From the NCBI GenBank assembly GCA_017997315.1, contig JAGOFF010000014.1:1-19656 (forward strand): a DNA stretch of 19,656 nucleotides, written 5' to 3'. The DNA is from Clostridia bacterium (GTDB lineage Bacteria; Bacillota; Clostridia; Saccharofermentanales; UBA5734). A model generated the notes under the pieces. That model had not been told where the DNA came from. It worked only from the letters and a program-made list of their open reading frames with translations, and did no database searches. Every line of letters starts with the position of its first letter. The first letter of the stretch is position 1. The position numbers and the translations under genes were made by a program. Shown here piece after piece: positions 5,859 through 14,206 of the stretch.

Positions 5859-6800
5859 TTACTCCCCTTCCAGGGCGGCGAACCGCTCGATAAGCTGCTG
5901 GATGTCTTTCTTGTACATGATCTTGATGTTGGTCCCGGGGTAAAGCTCCCGGACTTTCCGGGCTTTCCGGTTTTTCATCGTGACATATCTCTGGTTCATG
6001 GTGGTCAGCTCGATGTAGGTGTTGAAATTCGGCAGGTAGAAGTCCGGACTGAACGCCATCGTCACATTCCCCTCCAGATCCCACTCGACCGGAAAGGTCC
6101 GCGGTTCGTAGCGCCAGTCGATCTGGTACATGTCCAGGATCTGCGCGAACTCCGCCTCCGCCGCGTTCTTGAAGACCGGGCGCTCCGTCGTGTGGTCGAC
6201 CACGTGTTCCATCGCCTGCGTCTCCCGCTCGATCCGCCGGCGCTCCGCATGGGCGGCGACCAGGGCCTGAACGGTGTCGGCGCACTCGTCGACCGACAGG
6301 TGGTCGGTATTGATCGCCAGATGGTAATGCGCCGGATCCGTCAGGTCGATGCCGAAGACCGTGCTGACAAACCGCCGGTGCTTGCGGTCCGCGGTCTCGA
6401 CGATCCGCTGGGCATCCGCGACGGACAGCCGGTACTGTTTGCGGACGCGGCCGATCCGGACCGCACCGGAAGCAAACACCCGTACATGCAGCGCATCCGG
6501 ATCCCCCGCGAACATCGCCTGGGATCCGAATCCGAGCAGGACGGCGGATTCGGTTTCCGCCAGCGCGCGCAGTCCGGTTTCGATCCGCTCCTTGTAGGTG
6601 CGGCCGTTCGCGTCCGGGCTGAGGTAGTGTTTCGCGCTCTCGGTCAGCATCCGGAACTCGTGGGAACCGTCCAGTTCACTGAAAAAACGGGGAAGCAGCG
6701 ACTCCCGGCTGATGAGGTCCCAGCCGAGCCGGCGGGCCAGCGTCTGCGCGATCTCGTCGCCCAGGCTGCCCATCTGTCTGGATATGGTGAGTATGGTCAC
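5859..6800 (-). CDS. Cytidylate-kinase-like protein fused to PD-(D/E)XK-like domain
   Basis: The 313-residue protein begins at GTG (6800) with AAAGGGG 8 bases upstream. Residues 1-200 match the cytidylate-kinase-like family: ILTISRQMGSLGDEIAQTLA holds a modified P-loop, followed by LARRLGWDLISRESLL and a helical region with HLAINTDHLSVDECA near 160-175. Residues from about 205 form a second domain with AEAEFAQILDMYQIDWRYE, then a strand pair FSPDFYLPNFNTYIELT near 252-265 and a basic helix (MKNRKARKVRELYPG). This arrangement resembles PD-(D/E)XK-type nuclease folds such as Vsr/DUF559, but the expected lysine of E-X-K is a threonine (ELT), so cleavage is uncertain. The HPRT-like gene follows at 3 bases. 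Phosphorylation of a nucleotide-like ligand is inferred from the first domain only. Confidence 0.75.
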   Translation of the reverse strand: MTILTISRQMGSLGDEIAQTLARRLGWDLISRESLLPRFFSELDGSHEFRMLTESAKHYLSPDANGRTYKERIETGLRALAETESAVLLGFGSQAMFAGDPDALHVRVFASGAVRIGRVRKQYRLSVADAQRIVETADRKHRRFVSTVFGIDLTDPAHYHLAINTDHLSVDECADTVQALVAAHAERRRIERETQAMEHVVDHTTERPVFKNAAEAEFAQILDMYQIDWRYEPRTFPVEWDLEGNVTMAFSPDFYLPNFNTYIELTTMNQRYVTMKNRKARKVRELYPGTNIKIMYKKDIQQLIERFAALEGE

Positions 6801-6890
6801 GCCCGCATCCCCTTTGCCGCCGGCCGCCCCTCAATGGAGGCCCGCTTTCATTGTAGATCAACGGCTCCCGGCGGGAAAGCCGGGCGTGGA

Positions 6891-6896
6891 TATAAT
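6891..6896 (+). promoter_or_regulatory. -10 element of the SDR gene
   Basis: A perfect TATAAT lies 41 bases before the start codon at 6937. No good -35 box is found 16-18 bases upstream, so an activator may be needed. Confidence 0.4.
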
Positions 6897-6936
6897 GAAG
6901 GAAAGCCCAGAACGCAAGGCGGAAAGGGGTGTGGGT

Positions 6937-7866
6937 ATGAAACGGGTACTGGTGACCGGCTGTAAAGGCCGGATCGGGAGCATGCTGATGCGCGGTCTGC
7001 GCAGGAATCCGGAATACGAAGTCGTCGCGACCGCGCGTGATGCCGACCCGGAAGAGGGGATCCTGTCGCTGGACCTCCGGGATCCCGAAGCGGCAAAGGA
7101 ACGGATGCGCGGGGTGGATACCGTCGTGCACATGGCGGCATTCCTCGGCGCATTCGGTTTCGAGGACAAGATCATCCCGAACAACGTGCTCGGGACCTAT
7201 CACCTGTTCGAGGCCATGCGGGAGAACGGGTGCCGCCGGATGGTGAACGGCAGCACGAACCATGTGATCGGCTTCTACCGGACCTCGGACCGGATCGACG
7301 GGGACTCCCCGCCCCGTCCGGACACCCTGTACGGTCTCGGAAAAGCCATGGTCGAAGTGATGGGACAGTACTACGCCGACAAGCACGGGATCTCGTGCAT
7401 CAACATCCGCATCGGCCACTACTCGGTCCCGGACCGGCCCCTGAGTCCGATCAAGACCCTGACCTGGATCAGCCAGCGCGACATGCTCCAGCTGGTCGAG
7501 CGCTGCATCGACGCGCCCGAAAGCGTCCGGTTCCTCAACGTCTTCGGCGTGTCCGGCAATACCGGCCGGTTCTGGACGAACGAGGGCGTCCGTGAACTGA
7601 TCGGGTATGAGCCTCAGGACGACGGGACGCTGTATCTGGAAGAGGCGCGCCGGACGGACTGGTGGAAAGTGCCGGGCGAGGACCGGTTCCGGGACGACAA
7701 CGGGTACATGGGCATGGACTTTGTCACCATGACGGGGATGCCGAACGGATTTCCCCCCGGCAGGAAGCCCGCAGGCCCGTCGTCAGCGGACAATGACGCC
7801 GACGCCGTCCGGAATGACGGTGACCGGCGCGGATCGGGACCCGAGCAGCCGGTCGGCCAGCCGTAA
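6937..7866 (+). CDS. NAD-dependent SDR, uronate-dehydrogenase-like
   Basis: The protein has about 309 residues and is an extended short-chain dehydrogenase/epimerase. It shows a Rossmann motif (VLVTGCKGRIGSML, residues 4-17), VVHMAA near 66, and the catalytic YGLGK (Tyr-x3-Lys) near 135. The stretch GSTNHVIGFY followed by RPDTLYGLGK closely resembles uronate dehydrogenases, which oxidise galacturonate or glucuronate to the aldarolactone with NAD; that substrate is inferred. The ATG at 6937 is preceded by AAAGGGG and fits the N-terminus of the family; in-frame upstream codons would add a non-homologous leader. The last 28 codons overlap the end of the LarA-type gene on the other strand, and this tail (rich in Gly, Asp, Pro, Arg) looks like read-through of antisense coding sequence rather than a conserved domain. 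Confidence 0.85.
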   Translation: MKRVLVTGCKGRIGSMLMRGLRRNPEYEVVATARDADPEEGILSLDLRDPEAAKERMRGVDTVVHMAAFLGAFGFEDKIIPNNVLGTYHLFEAMRENGCRRMVNGSTNHVIGFYRTSDRIDGDSPPRPDTLYGLGKAMVEVMGQYYADKHGISCINIRIGHYSVPDRPLSPIKTLTWISQRDMLQLVERCIDAPESVRFLNVFGVSGNTGRFWTNEGVRELIGYEPQDDGTLYLEEARRTDWWKVPGEDRFRDDNGYMGMDFVTMTGMPNGFPPGRKPAGPSSADNDADAVRNDGDRRGSGPEQPVGQP

Positions 7867-9141
7867 CGCCGCGTCCGGGTCCGGCGCGGACAGAAATCCC
7901 ATGGACTCCACCACTCCGGCCGGGGCGTCGGACACCAGGATCACCCGATGCCCGGCCAGGATCCGGGCCAGGATCTGGGACTGCCACTGGTCGGGCAGCG
8001 TCGCGTCCGCGGGACGCGATCGGATCGCGGCATAGACGTCCGCCGGCGCGGGCCGGCCGGACGGCGCAAGTGCGACACCGGGATCCCCCAGCGCGAATGT
8101 CCGGAAGAATCCCTCCGCACCGTGTCCGTCCCGGCATTCCGATACCGCGATGATCACGCCGCCGGGACGGCAGCAGGCCTCGGCCGCCGTCATGGACTTG
8201 ACCGCCTGGTAGATGTCCCGATCCAGCGGGTATCCGCCGTTGGTCGTCACCACGATGTCCGCCATGACGGGTGAAACCCCCGCGTGCCGGGACGTCCATG
8301 CGCAGCCTTCCCGATGTGCCGCCTCAAAGCCGCCGGCGAACGCCGCGGCGATCCGGCGGCGGCTGTCCAGCACGACATTCAGGATGAACGCCAGCTTCGC
8401 GCGCGCGGCCGCGGCGGTCATGTCCCGATGGATCGGATTCCCGTCCAGTACGCCCGTCCGGGCCAGGGGATGCGCGATGAACTCCGCGCAGTGGTTCGCG
8501 AGTACGGTCTCATACGCCGCGATCCCGGGCAGCACGCTTTTGCGGCCGCCGGAGAAGCCGGCGAAAAAATGCGGCTCTATGAAACCCTCCGCAATCAGGA
8601 GGTCCGCCTCCAGCGCGGTCCGGTTGAGCCGCAGCGGGCCGCCCGAAGGCAGAATACCCGCGTCCGCGAGCCCGGAAGCGTCCATGCAGTCATGCACCGC
8701 CAGATGCGCCCGACCGGCGAGAAGCCCGCCGAACCGCTCCTCCAGTTCCTCCCGTGACGGCGATCGATGCGCGCCGGTCGCCACCAGTACCGTGACGTCG
8801 GCGTCGGGGGCGCCCGCGCGGATTTCGTTCAGCAGCAACGGGAGCGTCACGCGGCTGGGCATCGGCCGGGTGTGGTCCGATGTCAGGAGGACGATCCGGG
8901 ACTTCCCTGCCGCCAGCGAACGCAGCGTCGGGGTGCCGACCGGTGCGGCCAGCGCGGCCAGGACCCGGTCCGTCCCGTTCCCTTCGCTCCCGTCCCCGGC
9001 ATCGGATCCCATCGGGCGGAGGATGGCCGCCAGCCTGTCGGAAGGCAGATGGAGCACGCGGTCGCCGGTTCCGTACGGCAGCCGGATCCTGGTTGTCTCA
9101 GCGGATCGCGGCTCCGGCGAGGGTTCCCTGGCTGGATTCAT
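7783..9141 (-). CDS. LarA-type nickel-pincer racemase domain protein
   Basis: The 452-residue protein fits the lactate racemase (LarA, DUF2088) family. Motifs include SDHTRPMP near residue 87, VATGAH near 120, the segment EPHFFAGFSGGRKSVLPG near 187-203 and NHCAEF near 216. In LarA the first histidine is catalytic, the lysine of the second carries the pincer cofactor and the last histidine binds nickel; all three are present. Members racemise or epimerise 2-hydroxyacids, including lactate, malate and sugar acids. The start at 9141 is chosen over 9159 because GGAGG lies 8 bases before it. It follows the large exported protein by 14 bases. The cofactor-making genes larB, larC and larE are not in the window. 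Being next to a uronate-dehydrogenase-like gene, a sugar-acid substrate is conceivable. Confidence 0.85.
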   Translation of the reverse strand: MNPAREPSPEPRSAETTRIRLPYGTGDRVLHLPSDRLAAILRPMGSDAGDGSEGNGTDRVLAALAAPVGTPTLRSLAAGKSRIVLLTSDHTRPMPSRVTLPLLLNEIRAGAPDADVTVLVATGAHRSPSREELEERFGGLLAGRAHLAVHDCMDASGLADAGILPSGGPLRLNRTALEADLLIAEGFIEPHFFAGFSGGRKSVLPGIAAYETVLANHCAEFIAHPLARTGVLDGNPIHRDMTAAAARAKLAFILNVVLDSRRRIAAAFAGGFEAAHREGCAWTSRHAGVSPVMADIVVTTNGGYPLDRDIYQAVKSMTAAEACCRPGGVIIAVSECRDGHGAEGFFRTFALGDPGVALAPSGRPAPADVYAAIRSRPADATLPDQWQSQILARILAGHRVILVSDAPAGVVESMGFLSAPDPDAALRLADRLLGSRSAPVTVIPDGVGVIVR

Positions 9142-9155
9142 ATCGTCAGCCTCCA

Positions 9156-12146
9156 TCATTCCGACGCGCTCCCGTCCGGTACGACCAGCACCGTTACACC
9201 GCCCGGCAGGACGTCGACGGGGGTCGAAGACCGTCGGAGTTTCTCGTCGGACACGATCCGGCCGTGGTCGTCATGGAGCAGCACGTGCGCGCCCTCCAAG
9301 GGAAACAGGGAGTCGAGCGGGAAAGAATATGTCTGTCCGGAATGGTTGATCAGGAGGATCCGGATCGAATCATCGCTGCGGAACGCATACGCGGTCATGT
9401 TGGACGGTACGCTGTCCAGCGTCTCCACCGTCAGCGGGGTGCCGGCCAGATACTCCGCAGCCAGCCGGCGGGCGGCGTCCTCCACCTCCCCGGGCACCGA
9501 CGGATCCGCGGAGAACAGCAGGATGCCGTACCCTTCCCGCGCACCGAACGCCGCGGCCTCGAGGTAAGTCGACAAAGTGGGATCGGATCCTTCCTCCAGT
9601 CCGAACCGGATGGAGACCACCAGTTCATAGTTGGCGTCTGAAGGCCGGTTCATGATCCGCGGGGAAGCATCGAAGAAAGTCCGGTACGCCGACCGCACGT
9701 AATACACCTGGCCGGCCGGGCCGACCGGCACATCCAGCGGCGAAGCATGGTAGTCCGCGGTCGAAAGCATCAAAGACGCCTCGTACGTCATCCCGTCCAC
9801 AAACGTGATCCGGTTCCGGATGGCCGGGTAGTAGGGTGATTGCCGGACGAGGTCGATGACGTGATTCACATAGGAAGCCCTGCGCGAGTCGCTGTCCATG
9901 ATGCCGTCGTCATCCCGGATCTCCAGACAGATCCGTCCGAACGCGTCCGTCCACGGATGGCTGGTCCCGTTGTCCATCCGCAGTTTTCCGTACGGATCGG
10001 TCATCGGTCCGGCCAGGTACTCGACCAGATTCCGGATCTCGTCGTCGGACGCAAAGGCTCCGATGGTGAGCCACGGGATCGCTCCGGCGTCGTCCGCGAG
10101 CCGCAGCGCGGTTTCCAGCGAGCCGCAGGCGTGGTCGGTCCGGACGCCGTCCACGATGGTTGCGGACTCGTTGCCCGGAGAGAATGCCCATGCGCCCGAC
10201 CGGGCCTCGGTCGAACCGATCCCCAGAAACGGGAACCGGAGCACCGCCGGCGCGACCCCGAGAATGGCGTCGGAGAACGCCTCGTCGGGCTGGCCGGGCA
10301 GGCTTTCCGTCGATCCCATCCAGACCGAGTCGATCCAGACGCTGCCGGCGTCTTCGATCCCGATATGGAGCCGGATCTCACCCGGCTGCGCATTCGCCGC
10401 CGCATCCGGCAGCAGGAAGGTCCAGTTGTACTTTTTCCAGGTGCCGCCCACATTCTCCACGACTTTGCCGACCGTTTCAAACCGGCCGGTCAGCCACACT
10501 TTGACTTCGCGGCTTTCCAGTCCTTCCTGCCGCGCCCAGAACTCGACGCTGTACAGGTGTCCCCGCGTAAACCGGGTGTTCTCCCCCTCGCCGACAAGAA
10601 CCTGGGACATGAATGCGGCTTCCCCGTCCCGGAGCGCATCCGCCGTGACGGTCAGCCCCATGCACCCGGTGCCTCCGCCGGGCGCGGCATCCCCGTCGCG
10701 CCGTTCGCCGGCGTCCGTCCGGGACAGGTTCCAGGATTCCCGGATCCCTCTCTCTCCGTCCGGGAGCCAGGAGTCGGGCAACCGCTGTGCGGCATACTCG
10801 AGAAACACCAGATCGCCGGCCTGGAATGTCCCCTCGACCAGCGGAGTGTCCAGCGTGATGATGTTGACCAGCCGTGTCGTGCCCACCGCCCCGTCGTCCG
10901 ACGCGCTGACGATCCGGTCCTGCGCCGTCGCGGCGATGTGGTTGGACCGCAGTCCGGGTTCGAGTTCGGTCGCCGTCCAACGTTTTCCGCCGTCGTCGGA
11001 AACAAAGAAGCGCCCCTGAGAATCCAGTGCGATGATCTGCCTTCGGGAAAGGAAGATGATGTCGGCGAGATCGGACGCGCCGGGAATCACCGAGCGCGAC
11101 AGGTCGCGGTCTCCGTCGACCAGGCAGACCTGCCCGTCCGTACCCGCGGCCACAAAGTACCCGTCCCGGTAGTCCATGCATGTCCAGTCGGTGCCGGATC
11201 CGGTCGACAGGGGGGTCCAGACCAGCCCGTTGGCCGACAGCAGAAGCGTGTCACGGTCTCCGCACGCAAGAAAGCTCCCGTCTCCCCAGACGACATCCTT
11301 CAAGTCCGCGCCGGTCGGCACTCCCACCCGGGTAAGCGCGCCGCGGGAGCCCGCGAGCACCGTGCCGCCGGATCCGACGGCGACATAGCCGTCATCGGAC
11401 GCCGCCACGGCATGCAGCGACGTGCCGGACGGCACCGACCACGGCGTCCATGCGACCGCATCCGTCGAATGAAGGACCGCACCCTCCCGGCTGCAGACCA
11501 GCAGGCTGCTGTCCGGGCCGGCACAGATCCCCGTCAGGTCCCCGTCGGTACCGGTCTTGACCGAAACCGGCGAGCGGGTGTCCAGCCCGACCAGGATCGT
11601 GCCGCGCTGCCCGGCCGCCACGATCGTGTCGTTCTGCTGTGTAAAGGCGGAAAACACGAGTCCGTCCGGCAGATCCGCCGGGAGGCGGACTTCCTGGAAG
11701 CCGCCGATGCGGTTTACCGCGTACGATGCGACGGAGGCGCTTTTCCGGAGAACGAGGTTCTGGTCGGCCGGTGACATGACGCGGATGGATGCACCGTTGA
11801 AAAACCCTTCCCCGTAGATGTCGGACTGCGCCTCCTCGGAGGAGACGACCAGGTTCTGCCCGTCGCCGGACAGTGCGGTCAGCTGCTGGTGGAACACCAG
11901 AGGTTCGAACGAGGAATCGGAAACCAGGTTGCTCGAGGGAATGTCCCCGAGGTTCAGCCCCGCGCCGATGACGACGCCACTGGACGCCGCGCTGTCGGTG
12001 ATGCGGAAAAACGGGGTCTGGGCATACAGCGCCCGCGCGGACATCCACAGGATGCCGCCCGACGTCGCCGCAACCACCGCAAGCGTCGCCGCCGTAACGA
12101 TGACCGTACGCTTGCGCAGGCGTCCTTTCTCCCATCGGCGGAACAT
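9156..12146 (-). CDS. Large exported protein: beta-propeller, CBM-like and glycosidase-like domains
   Basis: The 996-residue protein has a basic N-terminus and one hydrophobic span (about 14-35) that acts as signal peptide or anchor. Residues of about 145-425 hold repeated beta-propeller blades of the BNR/Ycf48 type, seen as units such as YVAVGSGGTVLAG, FVAAGTDGQVCLV and FFVSDDGGKRWTATE. About 430-610 is a beta-sandwich resembling a carbohydrate-binding module (YSVEFWARQEG, WKKYNWTFLLPDAA, VWIDSVWMGS). About 620-900 looks like a TIM-barrel glycosidase related to GH51 arabinofuranosidases (VLRFPFLGIG, LADDAGAIPWLTIG, EIRNLVEYLAGP), followed by a C-terminal beta domain. Where GH51 enzymes have an N-E acid/base pair, this protein reads LEIRDDD, so activity is doubtful. 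AGGAGG lies 7 bases before the ATG. asnA ends 33 bases upstream and the LarA-type gene starts 14 bases downstream. Confidence 0.8.
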   Translation of the reverse strand: MFRRWEKGRLRKRTVIVTAATLAVVAATSGGILWMSARALYAQTPFFRITDSAASSGVVIGAGLNLGDIPSSNLVSDSSFEPLVFHQQLTALSGDGQNLVVSSEEAQSDIYGEGFFNGASIRVMSPADQNLVLRKSASVASYAVNRIGGFQEVRLPADLPDGLVFSAFTQQNDTIVAAGQRGTILVGLDTRSPVSVKTGTDGDLTGICAGPDSSLLVCSREGAVLHSTDAVAWTPWSVPSGTSLHAVAASDDGYVAVGSGGTVLAGSRGALTRVGVPTGADLKDVVWGDGSFLACGDRDTLLLSANGLVWTPLSTGSGTDWTCMDYRDGYFVAAGTDGQVCLVDGDRDLSRSVIPGASDLADIIFLSRRQIIALDSQGRFFVSDDGGKRWTATELEPGLRSNHIAATAQDRIVSASDDGAVGTTRLVNIITLDTPLVEGTFQAGDLVFLEYAAQRLPDSWLPDGERGIRESWNLSRTDAGERRDGDAAPGGGTGCMGLTVTADALRDGEAAFMSQVLVGEGENTRFTRGHLYSVEFWARQEGLESREVKVWLTGRFETVGKVVENVGGTWKKYNWTFLLPDAAANAQPGEIRLHIGIEDAGSVWIDSVWMGSTESLPGQPDEAFSDAILGVAPAVLRFPFLGIGSTEARSGAWAFSPGNESATIVDGVRTDHACGSLETALRLADDAGAIPWLTIGAFASDDEIRNLVEYLAGPMTDPYGKLRMDNGTSHPWTDAFGRICLEIRDDDGIMDSDSRRASYVNHVIDLVRQSPYYPAIRNRITFVDGMTYEASLMLSTADYHASPLDVPVGPAGQVYYVRSAYRTFFDASPRIMNRPSDANYELVVSIRFGLEEGSDPTLSTYLEAAAFGAREGYGILLFSADPSVPGEVEDAARRLAAEYLAGTPLTVETLDSVPSNMTAYAFRSDDSIRILLINHSGQTYSFPLDSLFPLEGAHVLLHDDHGRIVSDEKLRRSSTPVDVLPGGVTVLVVPDGSASE

Positions 12147-12179
12147 GCCGCACCCTCCTGTCGACCGGAGCCGGAAGCG

Positions 12180-13199
12180 TTACAAGAGATGGATTCCCCG
12201 CTCCCGGCAGGCCTCGATCATCTCCGGCGGCCAGACCGACGCCTGTACTTCGCCGATATGCGCCTTGTCCAGATAGAACATGCAGATGCGCGACTGGCCG
12301 ATCCCCCCGCCGATCGTATAGGGCAGGATCCCGTCGAGCACCTTTCTGTGGAAGTCGAGCGACGCGCGTTCCTGCTTGCCGGAACATTCGAGCTGTGAAG
12401 CCATGGCGGCGGCATCGACGCGGATCCCCATCGACGAAACCTCGAACGCACGCTCGAGTACAGGATACCAGAACAGGATGTCGCCGTTGAGCGTCCAGTC
12501 GTCATAATCCGGTGCGCGCCCGTCATGAGGGGATCCGCTTGCCAGGGGGCCGCCGATCCCGATGAGGAAAACCGCTTTCTTTTCGCGACAGACCGCATCC
12601 TCACGCTCTTTGGGCGTCAGTGACGGATACCGGTTCTCGAGTTCCTGCGCGGTTACGAAGTGGATGGTGTCCGGCAGTTTGCGGTCGAGGTAGGGATACG
12701 TGCGCAGGAGCCGGTTCTCGACTCTCCGGAGACAGGCATAGATCTCGTTGACGACCGATTTCAGGAAACGGAGGCTGCGCTGGCTTTTGTGGATGATCAG
12801 CTCCCAGTCCCACTGGTCGACATAGATCGAGTGCAGGTTGTCCGGCTGCTCGTCGCGGCGGATCGCGTTCATGTCGGTATAGAGGCCCTCGCCCGGCTGG
12901 AAGTCGTACTCGTGGAGAGCCATGCGTTTCCATTTGGCGAGCGACTGGACGATCTGGACGTGCCCCGGAACCTCTCCCATGTCGAACGACACAGGGCGCT
13001 CGATCCCGTTCAGGTCGTCGTTGAGACCGCTCTCGGGCCGGACGAACAACGGGGCGGAGACACGGGTGAGGTTGAGGGTGTCCGCGAGTTCCGCCTCCAG
13101 ATGGTCCTTGACCATCTTGATGGCGATCTGCGTCTCGTGGACATCCATTCGGGGTTCGTAGCCGGACGGGAAAGCCGTCCCTTTTTCGATCCGGATCAT
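12180..13199 (-). CDS. asnA: Aspartate--ammonia ligase (asparagine synthetase A)
   Basis: The 339-residue protein matches AsnA over its full length (E. coli AsnA has 330 residues). It makes asparagine from aspartate, ammonia and ATP, and its fold is that of class II aminoacyl-tRNA synthetases. Visible family segments are RVSAPLFVRPESGLND, VQSLAKWKR, the acceptor region DQWDWEL, and the C-terminal GGGIGQSRICM that binds ATP. The ATG at 13199 overlaps the stop of the CPBP protease gene by 4 bases and has GGAGG 7 bases upstream; an upstream extension in frame is antisense to other coding and is not used. There is no sign of T-box or other leader regulation here, since the gene lies inside a coupled run of genes. 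Confidence 0.97.
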   Translation of the reverse strand: MIRIEKGTAFPSGYEPRMDVHETQIAIKMVKDHLEAELADTLNLTRVSAPLFVRPESGLNDDLNGIERPVSFDMGEVPGHVQIVQSLAKWKRMALHEYDFQPGEGLYTDMNAIRRDEQPDNLHSIYVDQWDWELIIHKSQRSLRFLKSVVNEIYACLRRVENRLLRTYPYLDRKLPDTIHFVTAQELENRYPSLTPKEREDAVCREKKAVFLIGIGGPLASGSPHDGRAPDYDDWTLNGDILFWYPVLERAFEVSSMGIRVDAAAMASQLECSGKQERASLDFHRKVLDGILPYTIGGGIGQSRICMFYLDKAHIGEVQASVWPPEMIEACRERGIHLL

Positions 13200-14206
13200 G
13201 CGGGTTCCTCCGTGTCTTCGATTCCGTCCTGTCCGGCGCCTCCGTCGCCGTCGGTCAGGGGCGGTTTTGCGCGGGTGCGGAACATCCAGGCCAGGCACAG
13301 CGCGCCGACCAGGATGAATCCGTATTGGGATGCGTACAGCGCGGCGTCGACCGCGTCGCTGCCGCCGGTCAGCTGGTACAGGGCACCGCTGCCGAAAAAG
13401 TTGAACACCATGTGCATCAGGATCGGCACCAGGATCGAGCCGGACGCCATATAGGCAAGTCCCATGACCAGTCCCGGCAGAAAGACGTACACGGACTGGA
13501 CCGGCTGCATGTGGAATGCCGAAAACAGCGCCGCCTGGGTCAGAACGGCCGCCCAGGGCGACATCACGGCGGACAGCTCACCCTGGACGATGCCCCGGAA
13601 AAGGAGTTCCTCCGCGATCGGCACCAGGATGCAGATACCCAGAATCAGCCAGCCGACACCCGCGTCCGTAGTGAACGCGTCGTCGACAAGCTCTTCATAG
13701 TCCGACAGCATCTCCCCGACGGTTCCGCTCCGGCCGGCAAGCCACGCGAACCCTTCGTACAGGAGGTTGGCCGTGCCCAGCATGCCGAAGGCGGCCGCGG
13801 CGGCCGCCGGCCAATGGGAGCGGCGCGGGCGGTCCATCCGCACATAGCCGGGCAGCAGTCTGCCGCGCGAGCGGATGAACACGCCGTAGGAGACGGCCAG
13901 GATCGCGGCGTAGATCGCCGCGACCACGGTGTACTGCGCCTCGACCTGTTCCAGGATCGCCCAGATGTCGATCCGGAAATTCCCGGCCGGAATCCCGTCC
14001 GTCACCGAACGCAGTACGGCCGCCACCCCCAGGATGACGGCATACAGCAGCTGGGCGAACAGCTGCGCCATGTAGTAGGCCAGGATGAAAAGAACGGATA
14101 TGCCCAATGCCGCAAGGATGCGGCGCGCGCGGCCGGGAGGCCGGAGGCCGGCATACGGACCGGCCGGCGGTCCCGCGAAAGGCGAAGGGCGCGCCACGGG
14201 GTTCAT
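13196..14206 (-). CDS. CPBP-family intramembrane metalloprotease
   Basis: The 336-residue protein has about seven to eight membrane spans and the motifs of the CPBP (Abi, type II CAAX-protease-like) family: EELLFRG near residue 198 (EExxxR), FSAFH near 229 (FxxxH) and HMVFN near 262 (HxxxN). These residues bind zinc and catalyse peptide cleavage in the membrane. Bacterial members process bacteriocins or signalling peptides or confer self-immunity, but none is known for most genomic copies. The C-terminus is acidic and cytoplasmic. The start at 14206 overlaps the stop of the DUF2156 gene by 4 bases; the N-terminal 30 residues are rich in Pro and Gly. The ribosome binding site is weak, consistent with translational coupling. 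Confidence 0.9.
   Translation of the reverse strand: MNPVARPSPFAGPPAGPYAGLRPPGRARRILAALGISVLFILAYYMAQLFAQLLYAVILGVAAVLRSVTDGIPAGNFRIDIWAILEQVEAQYTVVAAIYAAILAVSYGVFIRSRGRLLPGYVRMDRPRRSHWPAAAAAAFGMLGTANLLYEGFAWLAGRSGTVGEMLSDYEELVDDAFTTDAGVGWLILGICILVPIAEELLFRGIVQGELSAVMSPWAAVLTQAALFSAFHMQPVQSVYVFLPGLVMGLAYMASGSILVPILMHMVFNFFGSGALYQLTGGSDAVDAALYASQYGFILVGALCLAWMFRTRAKPPLTDGDGGAGQDGIEDTEEPA

Noticed and set aside
6895..6936. Earlier ATG at 6895 for the dehydrogenase
   Set aside because: It would start within the -10 element and adds 14 residues not expected in front of the Rossmann motif.
5148..6965. Plus-strand open frame of about 605 codons
   Set aside because: It begins inside the ncRNA without a ribosome binding site, runs through the terminator and is antisense to the HPRT-like and kinase-like genes.
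9840..11774. Long plus-strand open frame of about 644 codons
   Set aside because: It lies wholly antisense to the exported-protein gene, is arginine- and proline-rich as expected for the shadow of a GC-rich gene, and has no ribosome binding site.
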